A stretch of 64,000 nucleotides of DNA, taken from Cohaesibacter marisflavi. GTDB lineage: Bacteria; Pseudomonadota; Alphaproteobacteria; Rhizobiales; Cohaesibacteraceae. A program made the position numbers and the translations under genes. This document shows positions 61,205 to 64,000 of this stretch, piece by piece. How positions within the stretch are numbered: position 1 is the first letter of the stretch; each line of letters opens with the position of its first letter. The DNA is taken from NCBI RefSeq assembly GCF_900115225.1, contig NZ_FOVR01000002.1, forward strand, positions 186,001 through 250,000. Direction: 5' to 3'. The notes under the pieces are model-generated. The model had not been told where the DNA came from. It was given only the letters and a program-made list of their open reading frames with translations, and did not search any database.

Positions 61205-61690
61205 ATGCACGACGAACTCAATACCAAGATGGTCCATTCCGAGCGTGATATCGAACGCATCGAAAGCGCCATTGATGAAGCGATCACGGTGGCTGATGAA
61301 CTGATCCGCATTGCCGGAGAAGAAAATCAGCGTCTCGAAAGCGGCCGCCCCACTTCATTGGACGATCTGCTTGTCAGAAAACACAAGCTGGCTGGCGAGT
61401 TTGATGCTTTCTTCAAGCGCTTCAAGGCTGAACGCGAGGTCTTTCTCTATGCCTCGGATGAGAAGTTCAACAGTTTGCAGGATCGTATTCAGATCCTTGC
61501 CCAGTCCTTTATGGAAAATGCCAACCAGTTGAACCGAGCGATGTCGGCCAATGAAAGGCGCATCAGTGCCATCATGCGGGCCATTCGCGACAATCAGGAT
61601 GCTAGCGCCTTGCCATCCTACGGGGCTGCTGGGCAAAGCGCTTCCAGCACGCCACATGCTGCGTCCCTCAAGGGAGGGCGCAAGGTTTGA
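61205..61690 (+). CDS. flgN: Flagellar export chaperone FlgN
   Basis: 161 residues, almost all helical. The pattern IERIESAIDEAITVADELIRIAGEENQRLESGRPTSLDDLLVRKHKLAGEFDAFFKRF fits the FlgN family (first helix, a short loop with L..LL..K..L, second helix), followed by helices to about residue 130 and a disordered tail. FlgN binds FlgK and FlgL before export, and those two genes follow directly. The start is preceded by AAGGGTGA. This position (flgN, flgK, flgL) is the classical one. Confidence 0.75.
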   Translation: MHDELNTKMVHSERDIERIESAIDEAITVADELIRIAGEENQRLESGRPTSLDDLLVRKHKLAGEFDAFFKRFKAEREVFLYASDEKFNSLQDRIQILAQSFMENANQLNRAMSANERRISAIMRAIRDNQDASALPSYGAAGQSASSTPHAASLKGGRKV

Positions 61691-61803
61691 GGATTGCGCC
61701 TCTCTGGCTTCGGTTTCCGATGATGCAAGAGAGGCCTGGACACCAATATGGTTTTTGCGCCTTCCAGCGCAGGAGGAACAAAAGCCAATAGAGGGAATAG
61801 CCA

Positions 61804-63162
61804 ATGACATCGCTGAATGTTGCCCGATATATCGCCTCCAGTTCGCTGGGCGCGACACAGGTTCAGGTATCCGTGACGGCAAACAATATTGCCAACGCAG
61901 ACACCGAAGGCTATACGGTGAAATCTGCTTCAGCCAGTTCTCGCGCCTACGAGGGCGTTGGCGGGGGCGTGTCAGTTGATGGCGTTTCCTCTTCTGTCAG
62001 CAAATATCTCCTGACCGATCTGCTTGAGGCCACCTCGGGAGCGGCTTCGGCCACAAAGACCGCTGAATATCTGAGTGAGCTGCAGTCCTCACTTGGAACG
62101 TTGGAAGATCAAACTGGCGCGGGCACATCGCTTGGCTCGACGATTGCAGATTTCGAAGAAGCCTTGACCCAACTGGCCACAACACCCGAAAGCACGGCGC
62201 TGGCCAATAATGCGGTGACCGCTCTGGAAGACCTCACCAGCCAGATCAGGGATACGGCGTCCGATCTTCAGGGCATGGTGGACAAGGCAGATCAGGAGAT
62301 TGCCGCAAGTGTGGATGATGTCAATGAAGTGCTTGAGACGATCGATGAACTCAATGATTTGATCCGCACTGAAAAGGCAGCAGGCAACAGCACAGCCAAT
62401 CTGGAAGATCAGCTCAACTCGGCCCTGACGGATTTGTCGGGCACGTTGGACATCAAGACCTTTCCATCGGCAGATGGCACCACGAAGGTCTATACCACCA
62501 CCGGACAAATACTCGTAGGGTCGACGGCGCATCTTCTCTCAACCGGCCTCGATGCCGAGGGGCAGACGACGATATCCGTCAATGGATCGGACATAACCAG
62601 CCGTCTTAATGGTGGCAACAGTAAGATTGGTGCCCTGCTGGAACTCAGGGACGAGACCCTGCCGGAGTATCAGGCTGCTCTTGATGAGATGGCGACGACC
62701 ATGATCACGACCCTGAATGGGGTGGCGGGGCTGAGTGGTGATATTCTGACAGGCACCAGCGCCAGCGACATAGCGGTTGAAACCACGGTGAAGGATGATC
62801 CGACCACTCTGTTGGGAACCGGCAACGGCGCCACGACGGCGAACAATCTGCTTGATGCTCTTCAGGGAGATACGAGCTTTTCTGCTGCTGGCAAGCTCTC
62901 TGCGGGAGACCGGACATTCTCCGAATATGCGACGGAAATTCTATCCGCTGCGGTGTCTGATGCCCAGAGCGCCTCTACCTCCCTCAATGCAGCCGAGGCA
63001 GACATGACTGCCGCGACGGATGCAATTTCATCAGCGTATGGCGTGAATGTCGACGAAGAGACGGCGCGCTTGTCAGAGCTTGAGCAGCTTTACTCAATCG
63101 CTTCTACCATTTTGAGTACCTTGCAGGAGATGTTTGATGACCTGCAAGCGGCAGTTTCATAG
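61804..63162 (+). CDS. flgK: Hook-filament junction protein FlgK (HAP1)
   Basis: 452 residues, shorter than the usual 540-550, so the central domain is reduced. N-terminus TSLNVARYIASSSLGATQVQVSVTANNIANADTEGYTVKSA has the NNIANADTEGYT motif. The middle has ADFEEALTQLATTPESTALANNAV and DLQGMVDKADQEIAASVDDVNEVLETIDELN. The C-terminus is DEETARLSELEQLYSIASTILSTLQEMFDDLQAAV. FlgK is the first junction protein between hook and filament. The ribosome-binding site is AGAGGGAA. flgL follows after 8 bases. Confidence 0.92.
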   Translation: MTSLNVARYIASSSLGATQVQVSVTANNIANADTEGYTVKSASASSRAYEGVGGGVSVDGVSSSVSKYLLTDLLEATSGAASATKTAEYLSELQSSLGTLEDQTGAGTSLGSTIADFEEALTQLATTPESTALANNAVTALEDLTSQIRDTASDLQGMVDKADQEIAASVDDVNEVLETIDELNDLIRTEKAAGNSTANLEDQLNSALTDLSGTLDIKTFPSADGTTKVYTTTGQILVGSTAHLLSTGLDAEGQTTISVNGSDITSRLNGGNSKIGALLELRDETLPEYQAALDEMATTMITTLNGVAGLSGDILTGTSASDIAVETTVKDDPTTLLGTGNGATTANNLLDALQGDTSFSAAGKLSAGDRTFSEYATEILSAAVSDAQSASTSLNAAEADMTAATDAISSAYGVNVDEETARLSELEQLYSIASTILSTLQEMFDDLQAAVS

Positions 63163-63170
63163 GTGACGAT

Positions 63171-64000
63171 ATGGCAATGCGCGTAGCTACATTCCAGACA
63201 ACCTCTGCCCTGATGCAAAAGACGATGACCACGCAGGCTAGATTAGCTGAAGTGCAAGCGCAGCAGGCCAATGGTCTGAAAAGCTCGGACTATGGCGGCT
63301 TGGGGTCAAGTGCGGGCAGGGTGGTTGATCTCAGCATTTCCGTCACCCGCGCCGAAGCGAATATTTCTGCGGCAAATACCGTCGTCTCGCGCAATGATAT
63401 GGCCTCGTCGGTTCTTCAGGACATCACGGACATTCTGACCAATGCGCGCAGTGCGGTCTCGGCCACCCGGTCCGATGATGAACTGCAAAGCCTGCAAAAT
63501 AATGCGGCCGAGTATCTCGAAGACCTCAAGACCATGCTCAATACGCAATATCAGGGGCGCTATCTTTTTTCCGGCAGCACCACCGATACTGCGCCCGTCG
63601 ATTTCACCGCCTATGCGGTTGCGGATCTGACGACCGTCAATACGGACTATTACCAGGGTGATGGCTATACCCAGACGATCCGGTTGAACAATGGCCAGCA
63701 GATGGATTACGGCATCACCGCAACTGTGAGCGGCTTTGAAGAGGCCCTGCGGGCGCTTTCCTATGTGGCCGACGGCAACCTGACCGATACCAGTGAGCTG
63801 CAGGATGTGGATGCGCTACTGGTCAGTGCACAGGATAGCGTGATTGCTGCCACTTCCAAGGCCGGGAATACGTCAAGCCGTTTGGGAAGCTACATCGAGA
63901 ATGAAGAGGATTTCATCGCCGAGGCAGAAAATCTGGCTGCCGGAGAGACCTCTATCGATGCTGCCGAGGCCACGGTACTGGCGACGTCATACGAAACCCA
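63171..64000 (+). CDS. flgL: Hook-filament junction protein FlgL (HAP3), cut by window end
   Basis: The first 276 residues are present; the 3' end lies beyond the window. Start MAMRVATFQTTSALMQKTMTTQARLAEVQAQQANGLKSSDYGGLG is typical for FlgL, with the flagellin-like D0/D1 beginning. The segment MLNTQYQGRYLFSGSTTDTAPVDF is the FlgL signature. Later SAQDSVIAATSKAGNTSSRLGSYIENEE matches the C-terminal side. FlgL lies between FlgK and the filament. The ATG at 63171 has AGGTGA upstream; a second ATG two codons on is possible. Confidence 0.9.
   Translation, partial: MAMRVATFQTTSALMQKTMTTQARLAEVQAQQANGLKSSDYGGLGSSAGRVVDLSISVTRAEANISAANTVVSRNDMASSVLQDITDILTNARSAVSATRSDDELQSLQNNAAEYLEDLKTMLNTQYQGRYLFSGSTTDTAPVDFTAYAVADLTTVNTDYYQGDGYTQTIRLNNGQQMDYGITATVSGFEEALRALSYVADGNLTDTSELQDVDALLVSAQDSVIAATSKAGNTSSRLGSYIENEEDFIAEAENLAAGETSIDAAEATVLATSYET

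Noticed and set aside
1-64000. CRISPR arrays, insertion sequences, prophage, tRNA or rRNA genes
   Set aside because: I looked for regular short repeats, transposase or integrase ORFs and tRNA-like cloverleafs and found none.

Overview
The window looks like chromosome from an alphaproteobacterium of the Hyphomicrobiales (rhizobial) type. The flagellar genes at 0-24 kb have rhizobial signatures: the order motB-motC-fliK-transglycosylase-flgE, a DUF1217-type gene next to flgF, a MotC protein, and a short flagellin with no FliD or FliS partner. The middle of the window encodes oxygen-sensitive fermentative metabolism, so a facultatively anaerobic, probably marine organism is likely. Cohaesibacter-like bacteria are my best guess for the genus, but this is inference only.

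Region A (1-24 kb) holds a canonical alphaproteobacterial flagellar system. Leftward, from about 17.9 kb, come a DUF1217-type gene, flgF, an unknown gene, fliI, a rod-binding (FlgJ-N/CheL-like) gene, a possible export chaperone, a FliL-like gene, flhA, fliR, a fliJ-like gene and a terminator. A flagellin gene with its own leader and terminator follows, then fliF, a fliH-like gene, motB, motC, fliK, a lytic transglycosylase, a terminator and flgE (cut by the window edge). Rightward from 18.25 kb come motA, fliM, a coiled-coil gene, fliN, fliG, flhB and an unknown gene.

Region B (24-44.5 kb) is an anaerobic metabolism block. A leftward operon encodes an FNR-like flavoprotein (NfnA-like), a GltD-like flavoprotein (NfnB-like), a 2-oxoacid:ferredoxin oxidoreductase (KorA/KorB) and a 744-residue protein. 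That last protein looks like a catalytically degenerate copy of the C-terminal half of PFOR fused to a ferredoxin. A second leftward operon encodes a Na+-pumping methylmalonyl-CoA/oxaloacetate decarboxylase (carboxyltransferase, OadG-like, biotin carrier, OadB). A rightward pair encodes a very long pyruvate:ferredoxin oxidoreductase (1660 aa) and, overlapping it by four bases, a single-chain GltD-FNR (Nfn-like) fusion. FNR-type sites (TTGAY-N4-ATCAA) lie upstream of the Kor operon and of nifJ. Together the genes suggest oxidation of pyruvate and another 2-oxoacid to reduced ferredoxin, transfer of those electrons to NAD(P) by Nfn-like flavoproteins, and a propionate branch that pumps Na+.

Region C (44.6-49.7 kb) is a MarR repressor divergent from an RND efflux pump (membrane fusion protein and pump), with a near-perfect palindrome between them.

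Region D (49.7-64 kb) is a second, different flagellar hook/filament set. It starts after about 0.9 kb of AT-rich non-coding DNA with an ECF-type sigma factor, followed by three flagellins, fliD, fliS, an 81-aa acidic protein, flgD, a second flgE, a small gene, flgN, flgK and flgL (cut by the window end). A two-block element, CGCCYG-N16/17-CGTT, recurs upstream of the sigma gene, each of the three flagellins and flgD, with a one-mismatch copy before fliD. I propose that it is the promoter read by the local ECF factor. This would be an ECF-driven flagellar filament regulon with its own small candidate regulator, and it is the main novelty of the window.
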